Shown piece after piece: positions 34,970 to 47,190 of a DNA stretch of 64,000 nt. Origin of the DNA: Acytostelium subglobosum LB1. Its lineage: Eukaryota > Evosea > Eumycetozoa > Acytosteliales > Acytosteliaceae. The position numbers and the translations under genes were made by a program. Position 1 is the first letter of the stretch. Every line of letters starts with the position of its first letter. The notes under the pieces were generated by a model, which was given only the letters and a program-made list of their open reading frames with translations, did no database searches and was not told where the DNA came from. The stretch spans positions 1,152,576 to 1,216,575 of the forward strand of contig NW_012236528.1 in assembly GCF_000787575.1 (NCBI RefSeq). The letters run 5' to 3'.

Positions 34970-36539
34970 TTATTGTTTGATCATTGATTGAATCATNGTC
35001 AATGTGGACAATGTTCCAGAGTGATATGTTGTCGCGCAGCATTATGAATAGCCCATTGGTTATTCGCCTGAGTTTGAACATTCCAAGTCTATCCACTGTT
35101 ACCTCTAGATGATTGATCCTTAACATTGTAGTTGGTAATTGTTCTAGCAGCTGCAGTAGATCATCCTTTGTTGCTCCACTCCATATCAAACTACTTAATG
35201 ATGCAGGTAGTACCGTTGTCTTCATTGATCCATTATATCTATTTAGTAATAGTTTTGTTACCGATGCTGGAATATCTCCATGTTTCAAAGTATGACCATA
35301 ACTGAATAATTCCAAGGTGGTGAGTTTCTCTAATCCACTCCATAATGTACTTGGAAAATCAACACTGTTGTTCCAATATGTTAAACGGAGATATTCAATT
35401 CCATGAGGAAGTGATGTGATTGCTCCAGTGGTATGATGATGATGAGTAATGTCCAACTTCTTCAATGTTCCAGGGAGTGATGATAGGTCCACCTTATTAT
35501 TATAATCATCTTCATAATCACCAATCAACCTAAATGTCAAGTCCTCCAACATGGGGAAGTTGATCGGTGTGATGACAGTCAGGCCGTTACGTGTGATGTC
35601 CACCAAGGCTAACCTTCGAAGATTGTTGGATGATTGATGGTTATCATACACTTGGCCTATTCTTGGTGCCACAAGTTCTGTGAGTCTTGGTGGCAGATTG
35701 ATCACGGTTTGATCAAAACCACGACCAAGAAGAAGACATGTGAGCTTCTGTGGGAGCCTAGATCCATCCAGAGTCTTATCGATTGTATCCATGAATAGTA
35801 TTGACTTTAGTGATGAGTGGCCACTTAGATCGATCTTTGGATCGAGACAATATATGTAACAAAATGTTACACTTGTCAATGTTGTTGGGAACAGATCGCC
35901 AGTGATCAATCCATCTCCATCACCATCACCATCAAAGCTAATGAGTAGTTCTGTCAATGGGGCATTGATCAGTTTGACTGGTCTTGATTCCAGAACGAAG
36001 CATATATGTTCAGGAATGAATCCATCACGAGCACGAAGTTCATCAAAGAAGATTGACACGGCGTCCCAGAATGCTTGGTCCATTGGACAGTCCTGACAAT
36101 CATTGAATATTATACGTTTGATACTGTGAGGTAGGAGCAATCTCATCACTTCCTGCTTCCACTCGCCATCTTTAGTGTCTGTGCCGTGTCGTGGATCGTC
36201 GGGTAAGTCAGTGAGGAGTGATGAAGGGTATGATCAATAATTATTACCAATGAAGAATGATAGATCATAATGATCTTTAGATGTATGATCAACATCTGTA
36301 TATAATAGTAATGATGATCTCACATTGATTGAGTTGTACGAGTTGATGATGATCTGATTATATGATTGTAATAGTGAACTGTTGGTATGAGGTACCGAAC
36401 GACTATCAATGTTGAAGTAAAGGTATGAATGACGTTGATCAAACAATCTCTTGCACAACAATGACATGAGCAATCGATCTGCATTGTCATCCAAACATTC
36501 AACAATCTGTTTTAGTATCGTGAATGGCAGAGTATCCAT
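34970..36539 (-). CDS. F-box/FNIP-like array gene 5 (inverted copy)
   Basis: Exons 36248-36539 and 34970-36178. The assembly has one N at 34997 in the final codons. Read with the N as a base, the end runs on with a non-family tail to 34935. Read without it, the end becomes VHIDMIQSMIKQ and stop at 34970, matching the family, and the total length becomes exactly 500 codons. The N is therefore probably a spurious extra position. F-box-like MDTLPFTILKQIVECLDDNA and PMDQAFWD are intact; exon 1 has LQSYNQII. It is the only minus-strand member inside the plus-strand block. Confidence 0.75.
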
Positions 36540-36564
36540 TATCTCTATCTTTATCTCTATCTTT
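36540..36564 (-). promoter_or_regulatory. AGAGATA leader repeat before array gene 5
   Basis: On the minus strand AAAGATAGAGATAAAGATAG precedes the ATG at 36539. The space to the divergent gene at 36654 is only 114 bases. Confidence 0.5.
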
Positions 36565-36653
36565 GGCACAGACCAAAATGAACTTGTTTGAGACTGTGAA
36601 CAACATTTCATTCCGAACCCAACTTCAATCAAACCAAACAGATACATAACAGA

Positions 36654-38227
36654 ATGGATATACTTCCACATACTATATTGAGACAGATAGTGGATAGCAT
36701 TGAGGAGAATGTCGATCGATTGGTTGTTTCATTATTGTGCAGGAGGTTGTTTGATCAAAGACATACATATCTACGATTCAATACCGATCGGTTCAATGGA
36801 TTCTTGGATGCACCTCACAAGTTCAATGAAGACCAAGCCAATCTAAACTCTTACAAACAGATAATCAACGATGACTATAACAACAAACCAATGTCAATAT
36901 GCATCAATACAGACCAAAATTATTATGAAGTCAACTACGATCGACCATTCAACCTTAGTAAGTGTAAATAGAATGTTTGATTGTGATCTAATGATATCTT
37001 ACATCTTCAAACAATCAATCTAGAGGGAGTTGATGAATTGTATAGCGATGAGTGGAGGAATGAGGTGTTGAGCATACCTCGAAGGATCAAGAGAATAACG
37101 TTCATTGATTGTGATGATTGTCCAATGGATCAGACATTCTGGGATGGTATGAGTGGCTTCTTTGACAAGCTTATGACTCATTGCAACGAGTATCCTGCAC
37201 AGAGTACTCCAACTATATCATTCTATCCGAGAAAGGAAACATCAGCAATACGTTTACCAAGTCCGATCAATCAGATGCTAGTGCGGAGGATCAATGGGAT
37301 CGTGATGCCTCCTACATTGACCACACTGGGTGTTGTCTTTAATGACTACACTCAGCAGGACCTCGACGCCCAATCGCATATTGACATGTCATCATATCTA
37401 TCACTACAAGAACTAATTATTATCAATATGAACTCTCGACCGACGTTGGACTGCTTTACGCTTCCCAAGTCACTTACAAAGCTACAAGTGTTCATCACAT
37501 ACGAGCAGACCCTGCCAGACTTGCCACCAAGCCTCACTGATCTATTGATTTTGACATCAATGGGTACTACCAACCCTCATCTGCCATTGGTCAAGTTGCA
37601 AGTGGATACATTCTCGATACCTCCACACAAGCCCTATCCCAACCTTGTTCAACTCACATTCAGATCGATTAGTTCAAACATCCTGGAACACATCACAACT
37701 GACTTGTTTCCAGTGTTGGAGAGGTTGGTCTGTGGTGAGGTAGAGGGCTCACCTGACACTCAATCAATCAACATGTCAACACTGCCCAAGTCACTCATAT
37801 ATTTGGACGTCACACCTGTAAATCATCCAGTGTTGAGACACTGTGTATCTCGTTCGATCGATGTACCTTGGATGACACGTCGGTCTACAAGTTGTCCAAC
37901 ATGTTTGCAAAGTCATGGCCAAATGAACGAGATACACAGTCTTCCTTGCAGTTAAGTGCCATACAAGGAGAGAATGTACCAGAGACGATTAGTTTAAACT
38001 TGAGATTGGACAACTGTCTCAACAATCTACATCTGCTCCAACACCTACCCAACACTGTCACACGAGTGGAGCTCAATATTAAGCCTGCAAAGCATATTCT
38101 ACTTCGAATATCAACAACATTATTCCTGGTCATCCATCATTCTTTCGATCGTTCTGGATACATTCACAAGGACATGCTCCAATCATTCCTCAATAGTGTT
38201 GTTCCAACACCATCACAATCAACATGA
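36654..38227 (+). pseudogene. F-box/FNIP-like array copy 6, twin of gene 4, frame broken
   Basis: Exons 36654-36957 and 37024-38227. Exon 1 and the first 270 residues or so of exon 2 are intact and closely match gene 4. Near 37828-37870 the frame shifts: about 19-20 bases that encode the SSLPSS step in gene 4 are missing here. The rest (KLSNMFAKSW to LRISTTLFLVIHHSFDRSGYIH) continues in another frame. This is a host-gene copy that probably lost function recently, or a local assembly fault. Confidence 0.65.
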
Positions 38228-38544
38228 ATAAGGATATGGTGATCATTTATGGTCACTCATAGATTCATTCAATCTCTATCTCGAGCGACTCATTTTTAAA
38301 TAAATAAATATTTATATATATATATTCAAACATCCATGAAAGGTGCGGTTTATTATTTGATCACAGCTATTTAGGAGGTAGGTCATCAATCACTCTAGTG
38401 ACCACTTCCAAAAAAAGAAATAACGAGGTCACGTGACCTCCATTTGGATTTTCACTCTGGTCCATTGTTTTGATCAATTAAGAACCCACACTCATGATAG
38501 TTCATTCATTCTTCAATCTTTAGAACAAACAAATACAGACACAC

Positions 38545-38574
38545 ATAATAATAATAATAATAATAATAATAATA
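38545..38574. repeat. AAT microsatellite
   Basis: About ten AAT units just before the ATG of array gene 7, followed by TAGAGATAATA, the family leader. Confidence 0.85.
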
Positions 38575-38583
38575 GAGATAATA

Positions 38584-40206
38584 ATGGATACTATACCATT
38601 GATTTTATTGAAGAATATTGTTGATTATTTGGATGTAGATAATGTTGATAGAGTGATGGTGTCATTGGTGTGCAAGAGATGGTTTCAATATAGACATGTA
38701 TATATACACTTCAATACAGAGTTGATGCCAAAGCGTAGACAAAAGCCAGAGCACATCAACAAAAAGATAAGATTGAAATCATACAAACAAATGATAAAGG
38801 ATGATATCATGACAAGGAGCAAGGGTCAATCAGTAATACTACACACAAGATTTGAAGATTCGAACAAGAACTATAAAGACCGGCAGATATTTATTGGAAG
38901 TAAGTTTACTATTGTTGGTTGTTGATTGATTGTTGATTGATTGTTGATTAATTGATTGATGAACCTAAACAAAGATGATGCCAAAAGAGAATGGTATAGT
39001 AAGGTTAGCGAGATAAATAACATCCATTCACTATATTTTAGCGATCATGATATGTACCCGATGAACCAGGCATTCTGGAATGAACATGCGAGTTTCATCA
39101 AATCGATAGCGAATAGAATACCAGAGATACTCTACCTCAGGAGTATCAAGTCCAACTCCCTGCGCGACGTGCCATTTACACATATTAGCACTATGGCACG
39201 GAACAACACTGGAATGGAGATCATTCAATCAAACATGTTTCCCCCATCACTCACCAGTCTATCCTTGGCCTCTGTGAGTGAGAAGAGCTTTGATCTGTCG
39301 AACCTGCCATCACTTAGATCATTGTGCATTAGACGTATCAACTCACTCGATGCATCGAAACTGCCTCCTTCGCTCACTCAACTCACAATAGGCATCAAGG
39401 GTGCCCTCACCAACCTGCCACCCAGTGTCACCGACCTGGAAATCATTGAATCAGTAGACTTTTCACATGAAAATATGATCTATCATCAACCTTTAAAACG
39501 TCTCAAATTACAACGGGTTCACAAACCAAGATTCTCAACTCAGCCATATTCCAATCTGCGCGAGCTATGGTTGCAATCAACCACATCAGGGCTATTACCG
39601 TTGATCACATCAGACACATTCCCTACTTTGGAGACGTTGGACCTTGGCAGATTGTTTTGTTCATTAATTACTAGGTTTGATCTGTCCACATTACCAATAT
39701 CAACAACATGTCTATATGTTTACCCGGATTATTCACAAATCAAAGCACTCCCAGCAAACATTCAATACTTTGGCATCAAGTACTTATCCAAAACCAGCAC
39801 CTCTGACACATTGAGTCCACTTATGAGATCAGCATCTAGCATCAGAACAATCCAACTCAATCAATATTACTTTCCCCTCAAAAACTATGATCTCCCTCAA
39901 TCAATCACATGTTTGAAGTTGATTGATTACAAATGCCCACTCAATCTTGATGTGTTGCCAGACTCAATACGAAGCATACAATGGAATGGAGGCAGCTCAC
40001 TCCTACATCTCAATCAACTATTCAGTCAACTGATAAACGCACCCAACATCCAATGTTTTGACTTCCGGTACCGACAGATTTATAGACTACGACGCATATC
40101 ATCAACATTGTTCCTCTGTCTTGAAGATGACCTCTTACGATCTAACTTCATACGTTCCAATCAATTTGAAAAGTTCTGTGCAAAGTTTAATCCTGGAAAA
40201 AGTTAA
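38584..40206 (+). CDS. F-box/FNIP-like array gene 7
   Basis: Exons 38584-38899 and 38975-40206 give 515 residues. The F-box-like start is MDTIPLILLKNIVDYLDVDN with LVCKRWFQYR. The exon 1 tail is unusually basic (PKRRQKPEHINKKIRLKSYK). The motif reads PMNQAFWNE. Family end LRRISSTLFLCLEDDLLRSNFI is present. The next copy downstream is a 5'-truncated relative of this gene (shared SIRSIQWNGGSSL). Confidence 0.84.
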
Positions 40207-40263
40207 TAAACTGATTGATAGATTGGTTGTCTCGGAGTGATATAACACCAAATATAGCCAGGC

Positions 40264-40306
40264 TAGGGTTAGGGCAAGGGCAAGGGCAAGGGTAGAGGGT
40301 AGGGTG
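40264..40306. repeat. telomere-like GGGCAA array
   Basis: About seven units, G-rich on the plus strand, between array gene 7 and the truncated copy 8. It sits about 60 bases before the truncation point. Confidence 0.75.
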
Positions 40307-40362
40307 AAAATTCTTCTCAATTTAGTTTCATTTGTTCAATCAATCACACATACTGCAAAGAC

Positions 40363-41179
40363 ATGATAATCACCAACCTGCCACCAAGTGTCACGGACCT
40401 GGAGATCAACTCGCACCTTGGAAACACTATCAATCCCCAATATCTACATCTTCTTGCGATTATATTTAGTTTCGATGCGCTCACTACTCAGACCTTCGCC
40501 AACCTGTGTGAGCTGAAGTGGGGTGTGATTCAAGTCCACATGGTATCAATGATCACATCAGACAGATCCAGTGTTGGAGGTGCTGGACCTTGGCGATATG
40601 AGATTAAGTGGCACTACTGGATCGTTTCATCTATCCACCTTGCCAACATCAATCACAAGGCTAAACATCAATAAGATCAATGCACCGATCACATCACTTC
40701 CATCAAACATTCAATATCTCTACATCTGTAGAGAAGGCGGGACCAAGTTGGCATTGAGGGACATCCCACTTGGAACAGCACCATGCATCACGACTCTCGA
40801 GCTAATCAGTTATAACAATACCATCAAAATCAATGACATCCCTCAGTCAGTAACATCGTTGAAATTGATTGATTACATTCACCCACTCAGTCTTGATGAG
40901 TTGCCAACCTCAATACGAAGCATACAATGGAATGGAGGTAGCTCACTCAAACATCTCGACCTCATATTCCGTCAGCTGGTCAACGCAGCGCACATCCAAT
41001 GTCTGGACTTTGTGTTCAAATCACATTACAAACTTCGACGCATATCACCAACATTGTTCCTCTCTTTGGAGGATGACACCGTACACTCTGGCTTCATTCA
41101 TACAAGTCAATTACAAACATTTCATTCAATACTTAACAATGTCTACTACTTGAAGTGGGGCATCAAAAGACAGAAATAA
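40363..41179 (+). pseudogene. 5'-truncated F-box/FNIP-like copy 8
   Basis: Only the C-terminal half is present, starting inside a repeat (TNLPPSVTDLEINS). There is no exon 1 and no PMDQxFWD. One frame break near 40565-40575 separates ITSDR from LEVLDLGDM; one base appears to be missing. The end (SIRSIQWNGGSSLKHLDLIF, LRRISPTLFLSLEDD) closely matches gene 7. It is an incomplete tandem duplicate. Confidence 0.75.
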
Positions 41180-41369
41180 ACATGTCCAATCAATGACAAC
41201 TGCGCGATGGTGTGAGATGGAAACAACCTTGAAGTTATGATCAAAATATCCAGATTTTTAGCCTCATCGATCATTCTTGTTCCAAAGTTCAACCCTTTAA
41301 ATCATTGATTCCACCATTCAATCAATCAATCAAACAATCGAGAGATATATACATTGAATAGAGATAGAG

Positions 41370-43026
41370 ATGGATGCACTTCCAATTACAGTATTGAATA
41401 GGATTGTGGACAGTATTGTTGATAATGTTGATCGATTGATGTTGTCATTGGTGTGCAAGAGATTGTTTGATCAGAGACTATCATACCTACACTTATTATC
41501 TAAAGATACAAATCACATTAACAATCTTGATATCAATCACAATCACAATCAATCAGTTGATTCAACATGTCTTAAATCATACAAACAGATAATCATCAAT
41601 ACTATCAACAACAAAGCATTGACAATATACATATATTCCAATGTGAATGACTGGTACAGGCTATTATACGATCGCAGTTATCTCATTGGTATGTTGCTGT
41701 TACCTCCATGTCACATGATTGATTGATTGATTGATCGACTTACACTCACACTCACAAACAAACTGATCAGAAGGTGACAACAAAGAGTGGAGGCAAGAGT
41801 TGTTGGAGTTGATCACAAGTACGAATAGGGTCAGGACTCTAGTGTTTGGTGATTGTAGGGAACATCCAATGGACCAGATATTCTGGGATGGAATGTCAGA
41901 CTTCTTTGATGAACTGAAGACACTCAACCTTTTGCCGACATTACGCTTCCATAAGACTGGAAACATGGCAGTTTCACTCAATCTCAATAGTGTTCCAATC
42001 AATGATATTGATATGATATTCGATGGAGTTGAGTTGATGCACGGCCCAGTCCATTCAAACCTGTACCCGGTTACACTCACCAAGTTGAACATTATAAACA
42101 GCTTTAGGATTGATCCTGGCTTTGACCTGTCAGGCCTGCCATCATTGCGCACACTATACATTGGTAACTTTGCCGATGAGACATTGGATGGATCAAGATT
42201 ACCCCCCTCACTCACAAGTCTGGAGATTGGATACGAGGTGGTTCAGCCCCTGGTCAACCTACCACCAAGCCTAACAGACCTGGCCGTTGGTTCGTCTTCC
42301 TATCCCTTCAACATCAATCACCAACCTTTGAGAATGTACAACACACCATCGATGCCCATCGAGAACACTTATCAACATACTCATCTTCAAAAACTGGAGC
42401 TTGAGACGATCAATATCATCTCTATTCAATTTATAACATCTACTGCATTCCCAGTTTTGGAGAATCTGCTGATTGGTTCGATGGAGATTGGGTCGTACGA
42501 CCTGTCCACATTGCCAACGTCACTCAAGAGACTGAACATTAGCCCTGATGAGGATGCACGCATCACCTCCTTTCCAAGTGGTCTCGAGCATCTCGAAATG
42601 TCACTCATCTATGCCATCAGCATTAAGTTGTCAATTGGTCTGTGGACACAATCACCACGAATCAAAACACTCATACTCAATCGTTATAAGTACCCATTGG
42701 AGGCTGGGGACTTACCTCCAGCTTTGACTAGTTTGACATTCCCAAAATATGATCCACCAAGAGCACTTGATCCAACTGTGATGCCAGCATCACTCAGACA
42801 TCTTAAATGGCAAGGTGGATGTTCATTACAGCTGATCCAGCCAGTACTCATTCATTTGACCAACGTCATTCACTTGGAACTTCAAGTACAGACTGGTATA
42901 TACAATCTCAGACGTATCACTCCAACTATATTCTTTAGATTGGTCACATTGATAAACTCTGGTTTCATCCATATTGACCAACTTCAATCACTTCTTGCCT
43001 TACCTCTTAGTGCGCCAACCAAATAA
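41370..43026 (+). CDS. F-box/FNIP-like array gene 9
   Basis: Exons 41370-41688 and 41771-43026 give 524 residues, phase-1 intron. F-box-like MDALPITVLNRIVDSIVDN with LVCKRLFDQR, an NHNHNQ-rich insert, LKSYKQII, then PMDQIFWDGMSDFF. Repeats such as LPPSLTSLEIGYEVVQPLVN are clear. Family end LRRITPTIFFRL and SGFIHIDQLQSLL is intact. Its stop lies 50 bases from that of the converging copy 10, where the array changes strand. Confidence 0.85.
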
Positions 43027-43075
43027 AATCCAACTCTTGATTGTTTAATATATATATTTATCTTTATTATTAATT

Positions 43076-44318
43076 TTAGATCTTGTCAAAGTATGATTGA
43101 ATGTTGTGGAGTTGGATGAATCCAGATCGTCCCAAGATGTCATCATTATATAATCGTAGGAATATTGTTGGAGTTATACGCCAGAGATTGAGAAATCCTT
43201 TTGAATAACTTATCCTCATTTGTTTGATTGATTCAGGTATTTGTTGGAATAGTTCCTTGACATGATGATTGAGTCCACCATACCAATTTAGAATACTAAT
43301 ATTCTGTGGCATTATTTTCTTGTTGATATCATCTGGAATCAATTGTTGTTTGTATCCTGTCAATGATAATTTTGTCAGGGATGATGGGAGGTCGCCAGGC
43401 TGGAGGAGTTTGTCATAGCCAGATAGATTGAGTGTTTTGATACATGGTGGCCATGTAATTCTTGATAAATCAGTTATATTGGTTGTGATGGTCAGAGATT
43501 CAACACTTCTTGGAAGTATGATAGTCGATCCACTTGGGATCGATGGTTTTGAAAGATCCAAAGTCATGAGTGATGCAGGTAGTGTGGACAGGTCAATGGA
43601 ATCCGAACCACTCACAAACTCATACACGTCCAAAGTGTTCAACTTGGGGAAGTTGGCTTTTGTGATGGCTGGAAGTGAAGTTACATTGAGCAAGTAAAGC
43701 CTGAGATTAAGTAGGTGAGGGAAGGTAATGACGTATTTCAACATGTTGATATTGTTGATACATAGTTGGCCTTGAATATTGTTTGAATGTTATATTGATT
43801 GGTTCTCCTCGCTCCTTTAATGAGTTGAAGAAATCCTTTGTATTATCCCAGAATGTCTGGTCCAAATGATGCTTCATACTTTCATTGAAGCTTATATGTT
43901 TGACGTGAGGTATGATCAGTATCTTGCTCTTCCATTCGTCTTTATCGCAGGCTATATGATCGATTGATGTTAGTGACTGAGTGATTGGAGTGATGCCTAG
44001 GTGATAAAGTACTCACATATATAGTATGTATGTTCAATGATCAGGGTCATTATCACTTGAGTGTACAATGAATATCTCTCTTTTATTGGCAATCGACTCA
44101 TTGATCAACTGTTTGTATGAGTTCATCGATATGTCGTATACCTTGGACTGCAGTGCTTTTGAATTTGGCTTTGGTCTCAAATGATGATAGCTAAAGTGTA
44201 GGTATGAGTGACGTTGATCAAACATTCGTTTACACAACAATGACATGATTACTCTATCCACATTGTCATTGAGACAATCAACAATCTGTCTCAATATAAT
44301 ATGTGGAAGTGTATCCAT
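43076..44318 (-). pseudogene. F-box/FNIP-like copy 10 with internal deletion
   Basis: Exon 1 (44318 down to about 44017) begins MDTLPHIILRQIVDCLNDN and has NSYKQLIN, but a stop near 44031 comes before the usual splice donor. Exon 2 (from 43951) starts normally (DEWKSKILIIP, LDQTFWDNTKDFF), then jumps after about 65 residues into the late repeats in another frame (FPHLLNLRLYLLN). Roughly 150 residues of the repeat region are missing. The C-terminal part to SGFIQLHNIQSYFDKI is open. First minus-strand member of the right block. Confidence 0.7.
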
Positions 44319-44411
44319 TTATCTGTATCTGTATCTCTATGTTTTAACTTTTGTGAACTGATCGATCAAGATATACGATCAAGATATATGATCAAAATAT
44401 TTATTGTTCAA

Positions 44412-46068
44412 CTATAGTGACTGTAACTTATCAATGGTGATCAATCCATAGCGCAAGTCATAGTCCAGTTGTAGGAATAATGTATCTGATAGGCGACTGA
44501 GATTGAATTTTTCTTCACCAATTTTAATATCCAAACGGACGATGTTTGTTGGCAAGTGTTGGAGGAAGTATCTAATATCATGATCAGTGCCACCAATCCA
44601 AGTCAATGACCTCAATGTACCAGGCAACACATTGGCAATGTCCAATGATTTGCCATAATCCAATAGTTTGAGTTTGGTCACTGATGATGGTATATCACCA
44701 ACTTTCAATTCAAGTCTGTACGTGTCCAATGTTAGATTGTTGATGAGTGGTGAGTTGGACCATATGTTGGATAGTTCAAAGTCTGTTTCACATTGATTGA
44801 ATACAATATGAAGATCAACTACTCCACTTGGAAGTGATTTGATTGGTCTATGCGGCGAAATCTCCAATCTGTTTAACGATGAAGGCAGTTTGGACAGGTC
44901 AAACAGAGTTGTTTCTGTATATTGATTACCCAGGGCAGTGACCAGCGTCTCTAGCATGGGGAATGACTCGGATGTAATGTTGATCAGCTCTTCATTATCT
45001 ATTGATTGGGTGTAGAGATGGCGAAGATTCATGAATGGACGTTGGGCCGGCAGGCTATATCTAAGTGAGCTGATGGTCAAGTGTTGAATATGTTGTTGTT
45101 GGATGGGGTATGGATATAACGGGGAGTATACGGCAACATCAATAACGTTAGCTGGAACGTTGGTCAGATCCTGATCAGCTCCATAACCAATTTGAATTCG
45201 TGTGAGTGATAAAGGCAGCGTGGACGGATCAAAGACCAAGTTGTCATTGTTCTTAATATACAACTGTTTGAGTGATGACAGGTAGGACAGATCAAACCTG
45301 GGTTTGAAATGATAGTCCCGGTGAACATTGAGATTGACCAAGGATGTTGGGAACATGCGAGTGTCGATCGACACTCTGGCTGGTTCTTCGATCACTCCAG
45401 GTCCGTCAAACAATGAGCCTTGCATGTTTGGTGAATACTCTTCGTACTGCAGTCCAAGTGTAGTGATTGGTATATCATTACCGAATGCAAATTGTGGCTT
45501 GGACATCATTGCGAAGCATATCTTTGGTGATGACGGTGACCATCCATCACGAGCTCGCAACGACTTGAAGAAGTCAGTGGTACCATCCCAAAATGCCTTG
45601 TCCATCGGATACCCAATGCAGTCCCTAAACGTGATGACCTTTATGTTCACAACACTCAGAACATCCTGTTTCCACTCATTCATGTAGTTGCCCGACTCAT
45701 CAACTAAGTGTGTGATCTGGAGTTAGTGGGCGAGGCATGTGTGGGATGTGGGGTGTGGGGGTGGGATAGTACCTACCGATCAAATAACTGCGATCGTGAT
45801 CTTCATGGCTGTAATCGATACTGTTGGTATAGATATATATCGACTGTGCTTTATTATTAATGTTATCATTGATTATCTGTTTGTATGAGTTCGTTGATGA
45901 TGATGATGATGTGGCCTTGATTAAACTGTTTGGGTTGACAATGAAGCTAAGATATGATTGTCTCTGATCAAACCATCTCTTACACACCAATGACACAATG
46001 AATCGATCTGCATTATCATCAATACATTCAACTATACGTTTAAGTATAATGATTGGTATACTCTCCAT
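44412..46068 (-). CDS. F-box/FNIP-like array gene 11
   Basis: Exons 45777-46068 and 44412-45703 give 527 residues. The start is MESIPIIILKRIVECIDDNA, with LVCKRWFDQR and a serine run before NSYKQII. PMDKAFWDGTTDFFKSLRAR follows in exon 2. An extra loop with QGSLFDGPGVIEEPARVS makes the early repeat region longer than in its neighbours. Family end LSRLSDTLFLQLDYDL is present. The intron is G-rich on the plus strand, with a GTAGGT donor. It reads as intact. Confidence 0.84.
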
Positions 46069-46465
46069 AATTATATATCTCTGTATAATCAACTCATGTG
46101 ATCAAAATGAATGATCAGACTGATCAAGATCAAATCCTGATCTTTCTTATTTCTGATTCCAATCGATCGAACCAGTGCCAACATGATATATGTTACTTTC
46201 TACTAAGTAGAGATGAGCCCACTCTTTTCGAATCGTTTATGATGAAGTATCGGTCATACGGTGTAGGTTGTATTCTTTGGTGCCAATGACATTGGGTCGT
46301 GACTTGTGATAAAGGAATCTGTTGAAGTAGTCCTCTGGGATATCCCACGGTAAAGGTAACGTTAGTTACAAATATCCCAATGTGTTTACGTGGTTGTGTA
46401 TGTCGTTGATATTACTCGTCCGATGGTCAAGCTAGTCACTGTGGCAGGCACATTCCAAACCTCCA
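46069..46465. other. intergenic region
   Basis: About 400 bases upstream of gene 11. It contains TGATCA-rich pieces (46098-46140) that recur before other array genes. No gene is seen. Confidence 0.45.
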
Positions 46466-46559
46466 CTACATGTTTGCATACCAGTGTAAACACCAATCGA
46501 TCTACATTGTCAACGAGACAACAATCAATGATAGTACATTGAGTGGAAGTCTATCCATT
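46466..46559 (-). pseudogene. relic of an F-box exon 1
   Basis: On the minus strand, an ATG at 46559 starts MDRLPLNVLSLIV, and after one frame change CLVDNVDRLVFTLVCKHV follows. This is the first 35 codons of the family and nothing more. A GAGATAA leader precedes it. Its start nearly touches the stop of the 3' fragment at 46551, as in a compressed tandem pair. Confidence 0.6.
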
Positions 46560-47190
46560 TATCTCTTTGATTGTTTGATTGAATGATGAAAATCTTTGGT
46601 CGAGGGAGTCTAAAAGTGATTGAAGTGTCCTTCTTCTGCGCAAGTAGATGAAGGAAGTATGGAACAAGTTTCCTCCATGTCGATCATAATATATGAGATA
46701 TATCCTTGAAGTGATGCGAACGAGGTTGAGCCCTTTGATGTGTCCAATATTGACTTCTGGGAAGTTGATACGAGTGATGGTAGCTGGAAGATGTTGAATG
46801 ACTTCAAGCGCTTGTTGACGGTCACTAATGCTCCATTCAAATCGGGTGAGGGAAGAACTCAATATTCCTAGGTCAGGTGAATCGCGGTGGCCAAACATAA
46901 TCAATCTGGTAACAGATCCTGGCATGTCTCCAATTGTGAAGGGATGGCTATAGGCAGTAAGAGCCAAAGTGTGAATGTTTGATCGTGAGTGAGGCCATCG
47001 CAAGATGTTCGACAACAAGATCTTGTTTGATTCGAAACAGATATCAAGCTCTCTATGCTCCTTGGCCAGGAATGGAACGGTAGGGTAGTCGAGATGTGAA
47101 GCTCTCGCAGAGTTTGAGGAAGTGTGGACAAGTCATACGCTCCTACCATCATTTCTGGTTCCATCACAGTTGTCTCTAACCTCGATGGTG
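46551..47190 (-). pseudogene. 3' half of an F-box/FNIP-like copy
   Basis: Begins inside a repeat (RLETTVMEPEMMVGAYDLSTLP, read from the junction), with one frame break near 47050 before LLSNILRWPHSRSNIHTLAL. The C-terminal block is diverged (LVRITSRIYLIYYDRHGGN) but recognisable, ending LQSLLDSLDQRF. No exon 1 or PMDQxFWD belongs to it. It is joined directly to the end of copy 12. Confidence 0.6.
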
